Below are positions 18,001 through 26,808 of a stretch of DNA of 64,000 bases, one piece after another; positions within the stretch are counted from its first letter, which is position 1, and every line of letters starts with the position of its first letter. The notes under the pieces were generated by a model. It was not told the DNA's origin. It saw only the letters and a program-made list of their open reading frames with translations, and ran no database searches. The DNA comes from Streptomyces violaceoruber. Its GTDB lineage: Bacteria > Actinomycetota > Actinomycetes > Streptomycetales > Streptomycetaceae. A program made the position numbers and the translations under genes. Location: positions 5,766,001 to 5,830,000 of the forward strand of contig NZ_CP137734.1 of the NCBI RefSeq assembly GCF_033406955.1, given 5' to 3'.

Positions 18001-19209
18001 ATGACCCAGACGGATCACAGGGAACCGGCCGGTACGGCCCACCGGGACGGGAGCGGGGACAGAGCGGCGGGGAAGGTGCCCAGCCCCCGGACCGGCGCGG
18101 AGGAGAGAGTCCCCGAGGCCGGGCCACCCGTGGCCCGGAACCGGCTCGCCGCCCTGGACGGACTGCGGTTCCTGGCGGCCCTGTCCGTGGTCTTCTTCCA
18201 CTTCGTCGGTCAGGTGCCCTCCACGATGCAGACCATGTGGGGCCGCCCCGTCGACAGCGTCTTCCCCGAGGCCCAGAGCTACTTCGCCTACGGCCGGCTC
18301 GGCGTCGAACTCTTCTTCCTGATCAGCGGGTTCGTCATCTGCATGAGCGCGTGGGGCCGCACCCCGCGCGACTTCTTCATCTCCCGCGTCACCCGGCTGT
18401 ACCCCATGTACTGGGTGGCCATCGCGATCACGGCATGCGTGATCTACTTCGCCGGTGACCCGTTCGGGCAGCCGCACCCGCGCGTGATCTTCGCCAACCT
18501 GACGATGCTCCAGACGCCGCTGGGCGTGGAGAACCTGGACTCCGTCTACTGGACGCTCTGGCCCGAGCTGTGCTTCTACCTCACCTTCGCGGTCGTGGTG
18601 TGGAAGGGCCTGACGTACCAGCGGGTGGTGATCTACTGCGGCCTGTGGACGGTCGCCGCCGTGCTCGCCCCCGGCGCCGACATCCACCTGCTCACCCTGC
18701 TGGTGAACCCGCCGTCCGCGCCCTACTTCATCGCGGGCATGGCCTTCTACCTCATGTACCGCTACCGCCCCACCCCGCTGCTGTGGGGCATCGTCGCCAT
18801 GTCGTGGCTGCTGGCGCTGCACTACCTGCTGACGCCCGGCGGCGGCCGTCTGGACTGGGACGTGTGGCAGCCCGGGCGCGGCTGGCTGGTCCTGATCATC
18901 ACCGTGTTCTTCCTGCTGGTCGCCGCCGTCGCGCTCGGCTGGACCAGCCGCATCCGCTGGCGCGGACTGACCGTCGCGGGCACGCTGACCTTCCCGCTGT
19001 ACCTGCTGCACGACGCCATCGGCGTCAACGTCATGCACCACTTCGGCGACCGGGCCCACCCGTGGGTCGTGGTCTGCGTCACCGTCGCCGCCCTGGTCGC
19101 GCTGTCCTACGTGGTGCAGCGGTTCGTCGAGCGCCCGGTGGCCCGGGCCGCACGGCGCTGGCTGAGCAGCGCCGCGTTCAGCCTCAGGGCGCCGGAGCCC
19201 CGCCGCTGA
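18001..19209 (+). CDS. Membrane acyltransferase, acyltransferase-3 family
   Basis: 402 residues. After a hydrophilic N-terminal tail of about 45 residues come roughly ten membrane helices. The motif AALDGLRFLAALSVVFFHF, with the His used in acetyl transfer, is typical of the acyltransferase-3 (OafA/NodX) family. RLGVELFFLISGFVICMS and the following helices complete it. Members transfer acyl groups to sugars, peptidoglycan, antibiotics or lipids; the target cannot be told here. An in-frame extension upstream to 17899 overlaps the ppdK terminator, so the ATG at 18001 (MTQTDHREP) is the likely start. Confidence 0.85.
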   Translation: MTQTDHREPAGTAHRDGSGDRAAGKVPSPRTGAEERVPEAGPPVARNRLAALDGLRFLAALSVVFFHFVGQVPSTMQTMWGRPVDSVFPEAQSYFAYGRLGVELFFLISGFVICMSAWGRTPRDFFISRVTRLYPMYWVAIAITACVIYFAGDPFGQPHPRVIFANLTMLQTPLGVENLDSVYWTLWPELCFYLTFAVVVWKGLTYQRVVIYCGLWTVAAVLAPGADIHLLTLLVNPPSAPYFIAGMAFYLMYRYRPTPLLWGIVAMSWLLALHYLLTPGGGRLDWDVWQPGRGWLVLIITVFFLLVAAVALGWTSRIRWRGLTVAGTLTFPLYLLHDAIGVNVMHHFGDRAHPWVVVCVTVAALVALSYVVQRFVERPVARAARRWLSSAAFSLRAPEPRR

Positions 19210-19271
19210 ACGACGGGGCTCCAGGGGCGCGACGCGGGCCGGGCGCGGGGCGGTTCGGGCCGCGCCGCGGT

Positions 19272-19745
19272 TCAGGCCGCGCCGTCGCTGCGGCGGCGGC
19301 GCGCGGCCAGCAGCAGTCCGCCGCCCGCGAGCACGACGACCGCGCCGCCCGCCGCCAGGTACGGGGTGCTGTCGTCGCCGCCGGTCTCGGCCAGGTCGGT
19401 GCCCTGCTGCCCGGCGGCCTCGGCGCCGCCGCCCTCCTCGCTCCCGGAGTCCTTCCCGCTCCCGGCGTCCGCCGCGTCGTCCGTGTCCTTGGCGCCGCTG
19501 TCCTTGCCGTCGGCGGGCACGAAGCCGGCCGGCGGCTTGTCGCAGCCGACGCCGTCCTTGTCGCGGTCCAGGTGCTCGCCGTAGTGCTCGTCGCCCTTCT
19601 TGATGTTGGAGTAGCCGGCGTCGTACGCCTCGGAGCAGTTCTTGAACGGGTGGGCGCCGTCGTGCGCCTGGGCGGCGGCGGCCGGCAGGGCGGCGAGGGC
19701 CAGTGCGGCGACGGTCACGGCGGCGGGCTTGCGGAGCAGCTTCAT
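19272..19745 (-). CDS. Excalibur-domain cell-wall protein with LAETG sorting signal
   Basis: 157 residues. A signal peptide (MKLLRKPAAVTVAALALAAL to AQA-H) is followed by one excalibur domain (about 35-70), with NCSEAYDAGY and the calcium-loop-like DRDKDGVGCD. The two Cys probably bond. A low-complexity Asp/Ser/Gly/Glu linker leads to LAETGGD, a membrane helix (YLAAGGAVVVLAGGGLLLA) and the RRRR tail. LAXTG is the form preferred by Streptomyces class E sortases, so it should be anchored to peptidoglycan. No class E sortase gene is next to it. The start at 19745 was chosen over an upstream in-frame ATG because it begins a clean signal peptide. Confidence 0.88.
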   Translation of the reverse strand: MKLLRKPAAVTVAALALAALPAAAAQAHDGAHPFKNCSEAYDAGYSNIKKGDEHYGEHLDRDKDGVGCDKPPAGFVPADGKDSGAKDTDDAADAGSGKDSGSEEGGGAEAAGQQGTDLAETGGDDSTPYLAAGGAVVVLAGGGLLLAARRRRSDGAA

Positions 19746-19928
19746 CGAGAGTCCCGGGAACGGTGTGGATGGGCGGATATGAGGTGACGAAGCTATTGAG
19801 GTGACCAAGATGTGGTGGGGATATGAAGGACTCGTGATGAGAACGTGACGTGACCGGACGGTAGCTCTCCGCTCAGGGCCGCCGGGCGCGTACGGTGAGA
19901 CGGGTCAGGACCGGGGAAGGAGCCGCGG

Positions 19929-20861
19929 ATGACCGGCTGGAGCACGGGCGACATCCCCGACCTGGACGGGCGCGTCGCCGTCGTCACCGGGGCCAACGGC
20001 GGCCTCGGCTACGTGATCGCCCGGGAGCTGGCCCGCAAGGGCGCGACCGTCGTACTCGCCTGCCGCAGCGAGGAGCGGGGGAGCGCGGCCGTGCGGCGCC
20101 TGATGGGCGAGGTGCCCGCCGCCGCCGTGGAACCGGCGCGGCTGGACCTCGGCGACCTGGCCTCGGTCCGGGAGTTCGCCTACGGACTGCCGTACGAGCG
20201 GGTCGATCTCCTCGTCAACAACGCCGGGGTGATGGCGCTGCCGCACGGCACGACGGTGGACGGCTTCGAGACCCAGTTCGGCGTCAACCACCTGGGGCAC
20301 TTCGCGCTCACCGGGCTGCTGCTGCCCTCCCTGCTGGCCGCCCCCGGGGCCCGGATCGTGACCGTCTCCAGCGTCCTGCACGCGCTGGCCAGGGTCGATC
20401 CGCGCGACCTCAACAGCGTGCGGCGGTACGGGCGCTGGACCGCGTACGCCCGCTCGAAGTCCGCCAACCTGCTCTTCACCCACGAGCTGGCGCGCCGGCT
20501 CGCGGGACGGGAGGACGCCTCGGACGTCCGTGCGGTCGCCGCCCACCCCGGGTACGCGGAGACCGGACTCCACGGCGCCGGGCCCCGGGCCGAGGGGCGT
20601 CGGCTCGCCGAGCGGCTGGCGCGGCTCGGGAGCCGGGTCGTCGCCCAGTCCCCGGAGGCCGGCGCGCTGCCCGTGCTGTACGCGGCGACCGCGCCCGGCG
20701 TCCCCTCCGACTCCTTCACCGGACCGTCCTTCGCGATGTGGCGCGGGACGCCCGCACCGTCCTGGCGGGCGTCCTGGACCATCGACGACGCGATGGGCGA
20801 GCGGCTGTGGGCGGCCTCCGAACGGCTGACGGGCGTCATCTACGAGGCGCTGCTGCCCTGA
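19929..20861 (+). CDS. Short-chain dehydrogenase, retinol-dehydrogenase-like
   Basis: 310 residues, Rossmann fold. NADP-binding motif VTGANGGLGYVIA, NNAGVM, and the catalytic YARSK with the Ser in VTVSSVLH are intact. Its longer C-terminus and the sequence NHLGHFALTGLLLP match the retinol dehydrogenase/WW-oxidoreductase-like subgroup of SDRs. The cofactor is probably NADP(H) (CRS after strand 2). The substrate is unknown. It is monocistronic and converges on another SDR gene at 20906. Confidence 0.87.
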   Translation: MTGWSTGDIPDLDGRVAVVTGANGGLGYVIARELARKGATVVLACRSEERGSAAVRRLMGEVPAAAVEPARLDLGDLASVREFAYGLPYERVDLLVNNAGVMALPHGTTVDGFETQFGVNHLGHFALTGLLLPSLLAAPGARIVTVSSVLHALARVDPRDLNSVRRYGRWTAYARSKSANLLFTHELARRLAGREDASDVRAVAAHPGYAETGLHGAGPRAEGRRLAERLARLGSRVVAQSPEAGALPVLYAATAPGVPSDSFTGPSFAMWRGTPAPSWRASWTIDDAMGERLWAASERLTGVIYEALLP

Positions 20862-20905
20862 GGGGCCCGGGGGCGGCCGGAGGGCGCCGGGGCGACCTCC
20901 GGCGC

Positions 20906-21673
20906 TCAGGCCGTCTGGCCGCCGTCCACCACGAGGTCGGTCCCCACCACCGACGCCGCGTCGTCGGACGCCAGGTACAGCACGGCCGCCGCGACCTCCG
21001 CCACCGCCGAGACCCGGCCGAGCGGCGTCTCCTGCCGCATCCGCTCGGCCCGCCCGGCCTCCGTCTCGCCCGGTCGCAGGGACATGGAGGTCGCCGTGGC
21101 GCCGGGGCTGACGGCGTTGATGCGGACCCCGTCCCCGATGTGGTCCAGGGCGGCGCCCCGGGTGAGGGCCGAGACGGCCGCCTTGGTCGCCGCGTAGGCC
21201 GTGGCGCCGGGGCTGCGCTTGTGTGCGCCGAAGGTGGAGGCGATGTTCACGATCGTGCCGCCGCCCGGCTGGGCGCGCATGTGCCGGACCTCGGCGCGCA
21301 GGGCGAGGAACACGCCGGTGACGTTGATGTCGAGCTGCGTGTGCCAGTCCTCCTCGGACAGGTCCGCGACGGGTACCCCGCCGCGGAAGACGCCCGCGTT
21401 GTTCACCGCCACGTCGAGGGAGCCGAAGTGCTCCACCGCGGCGGACACCAGGGCGTCCACGTCTTCGCGCCGGGTGACGTCCGCGGTGACGGCCAGTGCC
21501 TTGCCGCCCGCCTGCTCGACCAGGGCCGCCGTCTCGTCCAGCGGTCCCCTCGCGCGCCCGGCGACGACGACGTGCGCGCCCTCGGCGGCCAGGGCGAGGG
21601 CGACGGCCCGTCCGATGCCGGAGCCCGCGCCGGTGACGAGGGCGGTTTTGCCGGTGAAGCGCTGGGTGGTCAT
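20906..21673 (-). CDS. Short-chain dehydrogenase (classical SDR)
   Basis: 255 residues with the classical SDR set: TGAGSGIGRAVALAL, NNAGVF, catalytic YAATK with Ser in NIASTF, and SPGATATSM after the active site. The C-terminus VVGTDLVVDGGQTA is typical of 3-oxoacyl-ACP/glucose dehydrogenase-like SDRs. It lies directly downstream of a TetR gene on the same strand. A sequence in its leader is nearly identical to one upstream of that regulator, so TetR control is likely. The substrate is unknown. Confidence 0.88.
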   Translation of the reverse strand: MTTQRFTGKTALVTGAGSGIGRAVALALAAEGAHVVVAGRARGPLDETAALVEQAGGKALAVTADVTRREDVDALVSAAVEHFGSLDVAVNNAGVFRGGVPVADLSEEDWHTQLDINVTGVFLALRAEVRHMRAQPGGGTIVNIASTFGAHKRSPGATAYAATKAAVSALTRGAALDHIGDGVRINAVSPGATATSMSLRPGETEAGRAERMRQETPLGRVSAVAEVAAAVLYLASDDAASVVGTDLVVDGGQTA

Positions 21674-21687
21674 GAATCTCCCCTTTT

Positions 21688-21706
21688 TCTTGACCGATCG
21701 GTTCAG
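21688..21706. promoter_or_regulatory. TetR operator upstream of the SDR
   Basis: TCTTGACCGATCGGTTCAG, 15 bases before the SDR start, contains the palindrome TGACCGATCGGTTCA. The reverse complement of 22359-22377, upstream of the TetR gene, matches it at 18 of 19 positions. A shared site at both genes is strong internal evidence for an operator of the neighbouring regulator. Confidence 0.8.
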
Positions 21707-21753
21707 TATGTGGCCGTGAAGAGACCCCTCCGGAGAGGGGTGCGTCCGTTTCC

Positions 21754-22338
21754 TCAGTCGAGCAGCGCGAGGGCCGCTTCCGCCGCGTCCCGCATCCTGG
21801 CCGGGTCCGGCGAGGCCTTCCCGACCACCCGCATGCCCTGGAGCAGGACCAGCAGCATCCGGGCGAGCGCCAGCGGATCGCGCCCCGCGGGCAGGTCGCC
21901 CTCGGCGCGGGCCCGGGCCAGCGCCGAGTGCAGCACGGTCTCCAACTGGTCCCAGTTGCGCTCGACCCGCCGGGCGGCGACCGCGTCGTGCGCGGCCAGC
22001 TCGGCGGCGGTGTTGGTGACGAAGCAGCCGTGCAGGCGCGAGTCGTCGGCGCTCGCCTCGGCGGCGTAGCGCCGCACCAGGGCCCGCACGCCCGGCAGGG
22101 CCGGGCCCGGCCGGGACAGGTCCGCCAGCAGGTCCGGGAGCAGCCCCTGCTCGTAGCGCGCCAGCGCCTTCAGGTACAGCTCGCGCTTGTTGCCGAAGGT
22201 CGCGTAGATGCTGGCGCGCCCGACGCCGAGGTGCTCCACGAGGTCGGACATCGACGTCGCCTCGTAGCCGCGCCGCCAGAACAGCTCAAGGGCTGCCCGC
22301 AGCGCGGCGTCCGGATCGAACTCCTTGGTCCTGGCCAC
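21754..22338 (-). CDS. TetR-family repressor
   Basis: 194 residues. The N-terminal helix-turn-helix reads FDPDAALRAALELFWRRGYE, then TSMSDLVEHLGVGRASIYAT, then FGNKRELYLKAL, a standard TetR domain. The C-terminal domain (VERNWDQLETVLHSALARARAEGDL and the end LVLLQGMRVVGKASPDP) resembles the AcrR/YcdC-type ligand pocket. The start codon is GTG. The matching operators at 21688 and 22359 imply repression of itself and of the SDR downstream. It follows nirD on the same strand with 48 bases between, but its own operator makes an independent promoter likely. Confidence 0.9.
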   Translation of the reverse strand: MARTKEFDPDAALRAALELFWRRGYEATSMSDLVEHLGVGRASIYATFGNKRELYLKALARYEQGLLPDLLADLSRPGPALPGVRALVRRYAAEASADDSRLHGCFVTNTAAELAAHDAVAARRVERNWDQLETVLHSALARARAEGDLPAGRDPLALARMLLVLLQGMRVVGKASPDPARMRDAAEAALALLD

Positions 22339-22358
22339 GATCGACAGCCTAGGACCAT

Positions 22359-22377
22359 CTGAAACGATCGGTCAAGA
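22359..22377. promoter_or_regulatory. TetR autoregulatory operator
   Basis: The minus-strand sequence here, TCTTGACCGATCGTTTCAG, differs by one base from the site before the SDR gene. It lies about 21 bases upstream of the TetR start codon, where bound repressor would block transcription. Confidence 0.78.
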
Positions 22378-22386
22378 AAGCCCGGC

Positions 22387-22788
22387 TCAGGCGGGGTTCA
22401 CGGCGTTCACGGCCGGCACCGCCCGCACGGCCTGTACCCGATACGTCTCCACCCGCATCGCCGCGTCGTCCAGGCACTCCCCGGTCGTGAGGTCGAAGCG
22501 CTGCTTGAGCAGCGGGGAGGCGACGAACGGGCGGCCCTGGTGGGTGCCGGTCAGGCCGCGGGAGAGGACCGCCGCGCCGGTGAACGGGTCCCGGTTGTCG
22601 ATGGCGTACAGCCCGCCGTCCCGGTCGCGGAACAGGGCCACCTGGCCGCCGTCCGGCAGCAGGGCCGCCACGCCCCGGCCCGGGAGCAGGGCGCCGAGGT
22701 CGCAGGCCGTGAACCAGTCGTCCGTCAGCCGCAGCCGGACCTCCAGGCCGGTCGTGTCGGGGGCGAGGGTCTCGGGTGCCATAGTCAT
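22387..22788 (-). CDS. nirD: Nitrite reductase [NAD(P)H] small subunit
   Basis: 133 residues, Rieske-like NirD fold. It partners NirB in reducing nitrite to ammonium in the cytoplasm. Recognisable blocks are WFTACDLGALLPGRGVAALL, QVALFRDRDGGLYAIDNRDP and GRPFVASPLLKQRFDLTTGE with LDD. As in other NirD proteins, the cysteines and histidines of true Rieske clusters are largely missing. The start ATG overlaps the nirB stop as ATGA, so the subunits are translationally coupled and made in step. It is the last gene of the FAD reductase-nirB-nirD operon. Confidence 0.93.
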   Translation of the reverse strand: MTMAPETLAPDTTGLEVRLRLTDDWFTACDLGALLPGRGVAALLPDGGQVALFRDRDGGLYAIDNRDPFTGAAVLSRGLTGTHQGRPFVASPLLKQRFDLTTGECLDDAAMRVETYRVQAVRAVPAVNAVNPA

Positions 22789-25400
22789 CGCCGGGTGCTT
22801 CCTTCCAGGAGGTCGTCCGCTGAGGCGGGCCGCCGGCCGATGTCCAGCAGCGGCAGGTCGGGCTTGATCTGGTCGCGTTCGGGCACGAAGCCCACGACCG
22901 GGTCGGGGACGTCGGGGGCGTTCACGAAGGACACGAACCGGGCCAGCTTCTCCGGGTCGTTGACGGTCTCGGCCCACTCGTCGCGGTAGTGCGAGACGTG
23001 GGCCCGCATCAGGGACTCCAGCTCGTCGCAGATGCCGAGCGAGTCGTGCACGACGACGTCCCGTACGTGGTCCAGGCCGCCGGGGATGCGCTCCAGCCAG
23101 GTGGAGGTGCGCTCCAGCTTGTCGGCGGTGCGGATGTAGAACATCAGGAACCGGTCGATCAGGCGGACCAGTTCGGCGTCCGACAGGTCCTGCGCGAGCA
23201 GGTCCGCGTGGCGCGGGGTGGCCCCGCCGTTGCCGCCGACGTACAGGTTCCAGCCGTTGGAGGTGGCGATCACCCCGAAGTCCTTCGACTGGGCCTCGGC
23301 GCACTCGCGGGCGCACCCGGAGACCGCCGACTTCAGCTTGTGCGGGGAGCGCAGCCCCCGGTAGCGCAGCTCCAGGTCGATCGCCATCCGCACCGAGTCC
23401 TGGACGCCGTAGCGGCACCAGGTCTGCCCCACGCAGGACTTCACCGTGCGCAGCGACTTCCCGTACGCGTGCCCCGACTCGAAGCCGGCGTCCACCAGCC
23501 GGGCCCAGATCAGCGGCAGCTGCTCGACGCGGGCGCCGAACATGTCGATGCGCTGACCGCCGGTGATCTTCGTGTAGAGCCCGAAGTCCCGGGCGATCTC
23601 GCCGATGACGATCAGCTTCTCCGGCGCGATCTCACCGCCCGGGATGCGCGGCACGACGGAGTACGAGCCGTTGCGCTGGAGGTTGGCCAGGAAGTGGTCG
23701 TTGGTGTCCTGGAGCGCGGCCTGCTCGCCCTCCAGGACGTAGCCGCTGGCGCCGATGCTCGGGGCCAGCGAGGCGATGATCGAGCCGACCGCCGGCTTGC
23801 ACACCTCGCAGCCCTCACCGCCCCGCGCGCCCTCCCGGCCGTGCCGGTCCAGCAGCTCCCGGTAGGAGGTGATCCGCAGGGCGCCGACGATCTCGTACAG
23901 CTCCTCGCGGGTCTGCGCGAAGCAGCCGCACAGCCCCTTGTCGACCTCGACTCCGCTCGCCTCCAGCTCGGCGGTGACCAGCTGGCCGAGCACCTTCACG
24001 CAGGAGCCGCAGCCGGTGCCGGCCCGGGTGCACTTCTTCACCTCGGGCACGGTCGTGCAGGAGTGCTCGGTCACCGCGCCGCGAATGGTGCCCTTGGTGA
24101 CGTTGTGGCAGGAGCAGATCACCGCGTCGTCGGGCAGCGCGGCCGGGCCCAGCTGGGCCGGGGCCCCGGCACCGGCGGGCAGTACGAGCGACTCGGGGGA
24201 GACCGGCGGGACCGAGCCGGTGAAGGCCCGCAGGGTGCCGTACGCCTCCGCGTCGCCGACCAGGATGCCGCCGAGCAGCGTGCCGTCGCGGCCCACGACC
24301 AGCTTCTTGTACAGGCCCGCGCGGGAGTCGGAGTAGACGACGTCCAGGCAGTCCTCGGCGGTGCCGTGCGCGTCGCCGAAGGAGGCCACGTCCACGCCGA
24401 GCAGCTTCAGCTTGGTGGACAGGTCGGCGCCGGTGAAGGACGCCTCCTGGGCGGCGATGGTGGCGGCGGCCGTCTCGGCCTGCTCGTACCCCGGCGCCAC
24501 CAGCCCGTACACCCGGCCGTCGGCGGCCAGCGCGCACTCGCCGATCGCGAACACGCGCTCGTCGGTGACCGTGCGGCACCGCTCGTCGACGCTGATGCCG
24601 CCGCGCTCGCCGACCGCCAGTCCGCAGTCCCGGGCGAGCTGGTCGCGGGGGCGGACACCGGCGCTGAACACCACGAGGTCGGTGGCGAGTTCGGAGCCGT
24701 CGGACAGCTTCATCCCGGTGACGGCGCCGTCCTCGCCGGTCGTGATCTCCTGGGTGCCGACGCCCGTGTGGACGGACAGGCCCATCTCCTCGATGGTGCG
24801 CAGCAGCGCCGCGCCGCCGCCCTCGTCGACCTGCACCGGCATCAGGCGGGGCGCGAACTCCACGATGTGCGAGGTGAGTCCGAGCCCGTTGAGCGCACCG
24901 GCGGCCTCCAGGCCGAGCAGCCCGCCGCCGACCACGGCACCGGTCGTCGCCCGGGTCCTCGCGTACGCCTCGATGGCGAGCAGGTCCTCGATCGTGCGGT
25001 AGACGAAGCAGCCCTCGGCGTCCTTGCCGGGCACCGGCGGGACGAACGGGTAGGAGCCGGTGGCCAGGACGAGGACGTCGTACTCGACGACCAGCCCGGA
25101 GCGGGCGGTCACCCTGCGCGCCTCCCGGTCGATCGTCTCCGCCGGATCCCCGACGCGCAGCTCGATGCCGTGCTCGGCGATGAAGGCCGGGTCGGTCATC
25201 GACAGGTCCTCGGGGGTCTTCCCCGAGAAGTACGAGGTGAGCTGGACGCGGTCGTAGGCGGGGCGCGGCTCCTCGCACAGGACGACCACGCGGTGGGTGC
25301 CGGTCAGGCCGCGCTCGGCGAGGGCCTCCAGGAAGCGCTGGCCGACCATGCCGTGGCCGACCAGCACGATCGTCGGGGGGTTCCCCGGGGTGGCGGTCAT
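22785..25400 (-). CDS. nirB: Nitrite reductase [NAD(P)H] large subunit
   Basis: 871 residues, the full usual length. The order of domains is: FAD/NAD-dependent reductase (IVLVGHGMVGQRFLEAL; second nucleotide fold AVVGGGLLGLEAAGAL), a BFD-type [2Fe-2S] domain with CSCHNV and CTRAGTGCGSC, then the sulfite/nitrite reductase half-domains. The siroheme-[4Fe-4S] ligands are in CVGQTWCRYG and SGCAREC. It reduces nitrite to ammonium with six electrons from NAD(P)H and needs siroheme, for which a chelatase gene is at 40890. The ATG at 25400 overlaps the stop of the upstream reductase by one base (TGATG) and is preceded by GGAGG. Confidence 0.96.
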   Translation of the reverse strand: MTATPGNPPTIVLVGHGMVGQRFLEALAERGLTGTHRVVVLCEEPRPAYDRVQLTSYFSGKTPEDLSMTDPAFIAEHGIELRVGDPAETIDREARRVTARSGLVVEYDVLVLATGSYPFVPPVPGKDAEGCFVYRTIEDLLAIEAYARTRATTGAVVGGGLLGLEAAGALNGLGLTSHIVEFAPRLMPVQVDEGGGAALLRTIEEMGLSVHTGVGTQEITTGEDGAVTGMKLSDGSELATDLVVFSAGVRPRDQLARDCGLAVGERGGISVDERCRTVTDERVFAIGECALAADGRVYGLVAPGYEQAETAAATIAAQEASFTGADLSTKLKLLGVDVASFGDAHGTAEDCLDVVYSDSRAGLYKKLVVGRDGTLLGGILVGDAEAYGTLRAFTGSVPPVSPESLVLPAGAGAPAQLGPAALPDDAVICSCHNVTKGTIRGAVTEHSCTTVPEVKKCTRAGTGCGSCVKVLGQLVTAELEASGVEVDKGLCGCFAQTREELYEIVGALRITSYRELLDRHGREGARGGEGCEVCKPAVGSIIASLAPSIGASGYVLEGEQAALQDTNDHFLANLQRNGSYSVVPRIPGGEIAPEKLIVIGEIARDFGLYTKITGGQRIDMFGARVEQLPLIWARLVDAGFESGHAYGKSLRTVKSCVGQTWCRYGVQDSVRMAIDLELRYRGLRSPHKLKSAVSGCARECAEAQSKDFGVIATSNGWNLYVGGNGGATPRHADLLAQDLSDAELVRLIDRFLMFYIRTADKLERTSTWLERIPGGLDHVRDVVVHDSLGICDELESLMRAHVSHYRDEWAETVNDPEKLARFVSFVNAPDVPDPVVGFVPERDQIKPDLPLLDIGRRPASADDLLEGSTRR

Positions 25401-26632
25401 CAGGAGCCTCCGTCTTGGGTGAGCAGGTGGAGCAGGGGGCCGCCGTCGGAGGGGAGCGGCTCTGCTCCCTCCCAGGCGCGCGCCAGCGCGCCGACGGTGC
25501 CGAGTTCGCCGACCAGCACCCCGCCCACCAGCCGGTCGTCGCGGACGACGACCTTGCGGTAGGTGCCCCGGGTGGCGTCGGCGAGCTGCACGACGTCGTC
25601 GCCGGGGCGGGGGTCGGTCTCGCCGAACGCGGCGAGGTCGAGGGGGGCGAACGGGCTGTCCGCCCCGGTGAGGGTGAGCCGGGTCAGTGCGCGGGTGCCG
25701 GTGTAGTGCCGGGTGGCGGTCCCGCCCTCCGCGAGCAGTTCGGCCAGCACCCCGGCCTGTTCGAGGGCGGGCGCGGCCAGGCCGTAGACGCGGTCCGCGT
25801 GCTGGGCGCAGTCGCCGATCGCGCGGATGTGCGGGTCGGAGGTGCGCAGCTCGTCGTCGACGAGGACGCCCTTGCCGACCGCCAGCCCCGCCTCCCGCGC
25901 CAGCCCGGCCCGCGGCCGCACCCCGCACGCGAGCACCACCAGGTCGGCGCCGAGGGCGTACCCGTCGCCCATCTCCACCGACCGCACCGCCCCGCCGACG
26001 CTGCGCACGTCCCGTACCCGGCACTCGGTGTGCACCTCCACGCCGAGGCCCTCCAGGTGCCGCCGCACCAGCGCGGAGGCCGCCGGGTCGAGCTGCCGCT
26101 CCATCAGCCGCTCGGACTGCTGGGCGAGCACGACCTGGGCGCCGCGCACGGCCAGCGCACGGGCGGCGGACACCCCGAGCAGCCCGCCGCCGATCACGAC
26201 GGCCCGCACCCCCGGCCGTACCGCCTTCGACAACCCGAGGCAGTCGTCCATCGTCCGGAACGCGTGCACGCCCTCGGGCAGCTCGTGGTCCGGGGTGAAC
26301 AGGCCGCGCAGGGGCGGCAGCACCGCGTTGGAGCCGGTGGCCAGGACCAGCGTGTCGTACGCGATCACGGACCCGTCGGCGCAGCGCACGGTCCGCCCGG
26401 CCCGGTCGATGCCGGTGACCCGGCCGCGCAGCAGCCCGGCGGGCGCCGGCAGGGCGATCACCTCGGGGCCGTACCGTCCGGCCAGCACCTCGGCGAGCAG
26501 CACCCGGTTGTACGGGCGGTGCTCCTCGTCGCCGAGGGTCAGCGCGGGCGTGCCCAGCTCACCGAGCCGCCGGGCGAGCGTCACACCCGCCAGTCCGGCG
26601 CCGATCACCACCACACGCGTTTTCGAGGTCAT
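25400..26632 (-). CDS. FAD-dependent reductase of the nitrite/nitrate operon
   Basis: 410 residues, a single pyridine-nucleotide-disulfide-reductase-like module. The FAD fold VVVIGAGLAGVTLARRL is at the N-terminus, the NAD(P)H fold VIGGGLLGVSAARAL near 150, and VLACGVRP and AIGDCAQHADRVYGLAAPALEQ close the FAD site. It resembles the reductase half of NirB and the electron-transfer subunit of assimilatory nitrate reductases. It has no BFD or siroheme domain. As first gene of the operon with coupled nirB, it probably supplies NAD(P)H electrons, either to NirB or to the nitrate reductase at 37610, which has no reductase partner beside it. Confidence 0.85.
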   Translation of the reverse strand: MTSKTRVVVIGAGLAGVTLARRLGELGTPALTLGDEEHRPYNRVLLAEVLAGRYGPEVIALPAPAGLLRGRVTGIDRAGRTVRCADGSVIAYDTLVLATGSNAVLPPLRGLFTPDHELPEGVHAFRTMDDCLGLSKAVRPGVRAVVIGGGLLGVSAARALAVRGAQVVLAQQSERLMERQLDPAASALVRRHLEGLGVEVHTECRVRDVRSVGGAVRSVEMGDGYALGADLVVLACGVRPRAGLAREAGLAVGKGVLVDDELRTSDPHIRAIGDCAQHADRVYGLAAPALEQAGVLAELLAEGGTATRHYTGTRALTRLTLTGADSPFAPLDLAAFGETDPRPGDDVVQLADATRGTYRKVVVRDDRLVGGVLVGELGTVGALARAWEGAEPLPSDGGPLLHLLTQDGGS

Positions 26633-26655
26633 GGCACCGAGCGTGCGGTGCGGGT

Positions 26656-26693
26656 GTTACCCGGCCGCATCCCTTCTGTTTCCCACGGGGAAC
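26656..26693 (-). promoter_or_regulatory. GlnR-like boxes upstream of the nir operon
   Basis: On the minus strand, GTTCC-n6-GAAAC (26693-26678) matches the Streptomyces GlnR half-site pair gTnAc-n6-GaAAc with one mismatch, and a GTAAC a-site lies 33 bases (three helical turns) further on (26660-26656). It lies 24 to 61 bases before the first start codon. nirB is a well-known GlnR target in Streptomyces. The match was made by eye. Confidence 0.6.
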
Positions 26694-26808
26694 GCTGCCC
26701 TCAGCGGGCCCGGCCGGCGCGTGTGAGGGCCCCGGCCGGGGCGCGGGAACCTCAGAAGTCCCTCATCTCGATGGACGGCACATCCATCCCGTCCATAAGG
26801 TCGCGATC

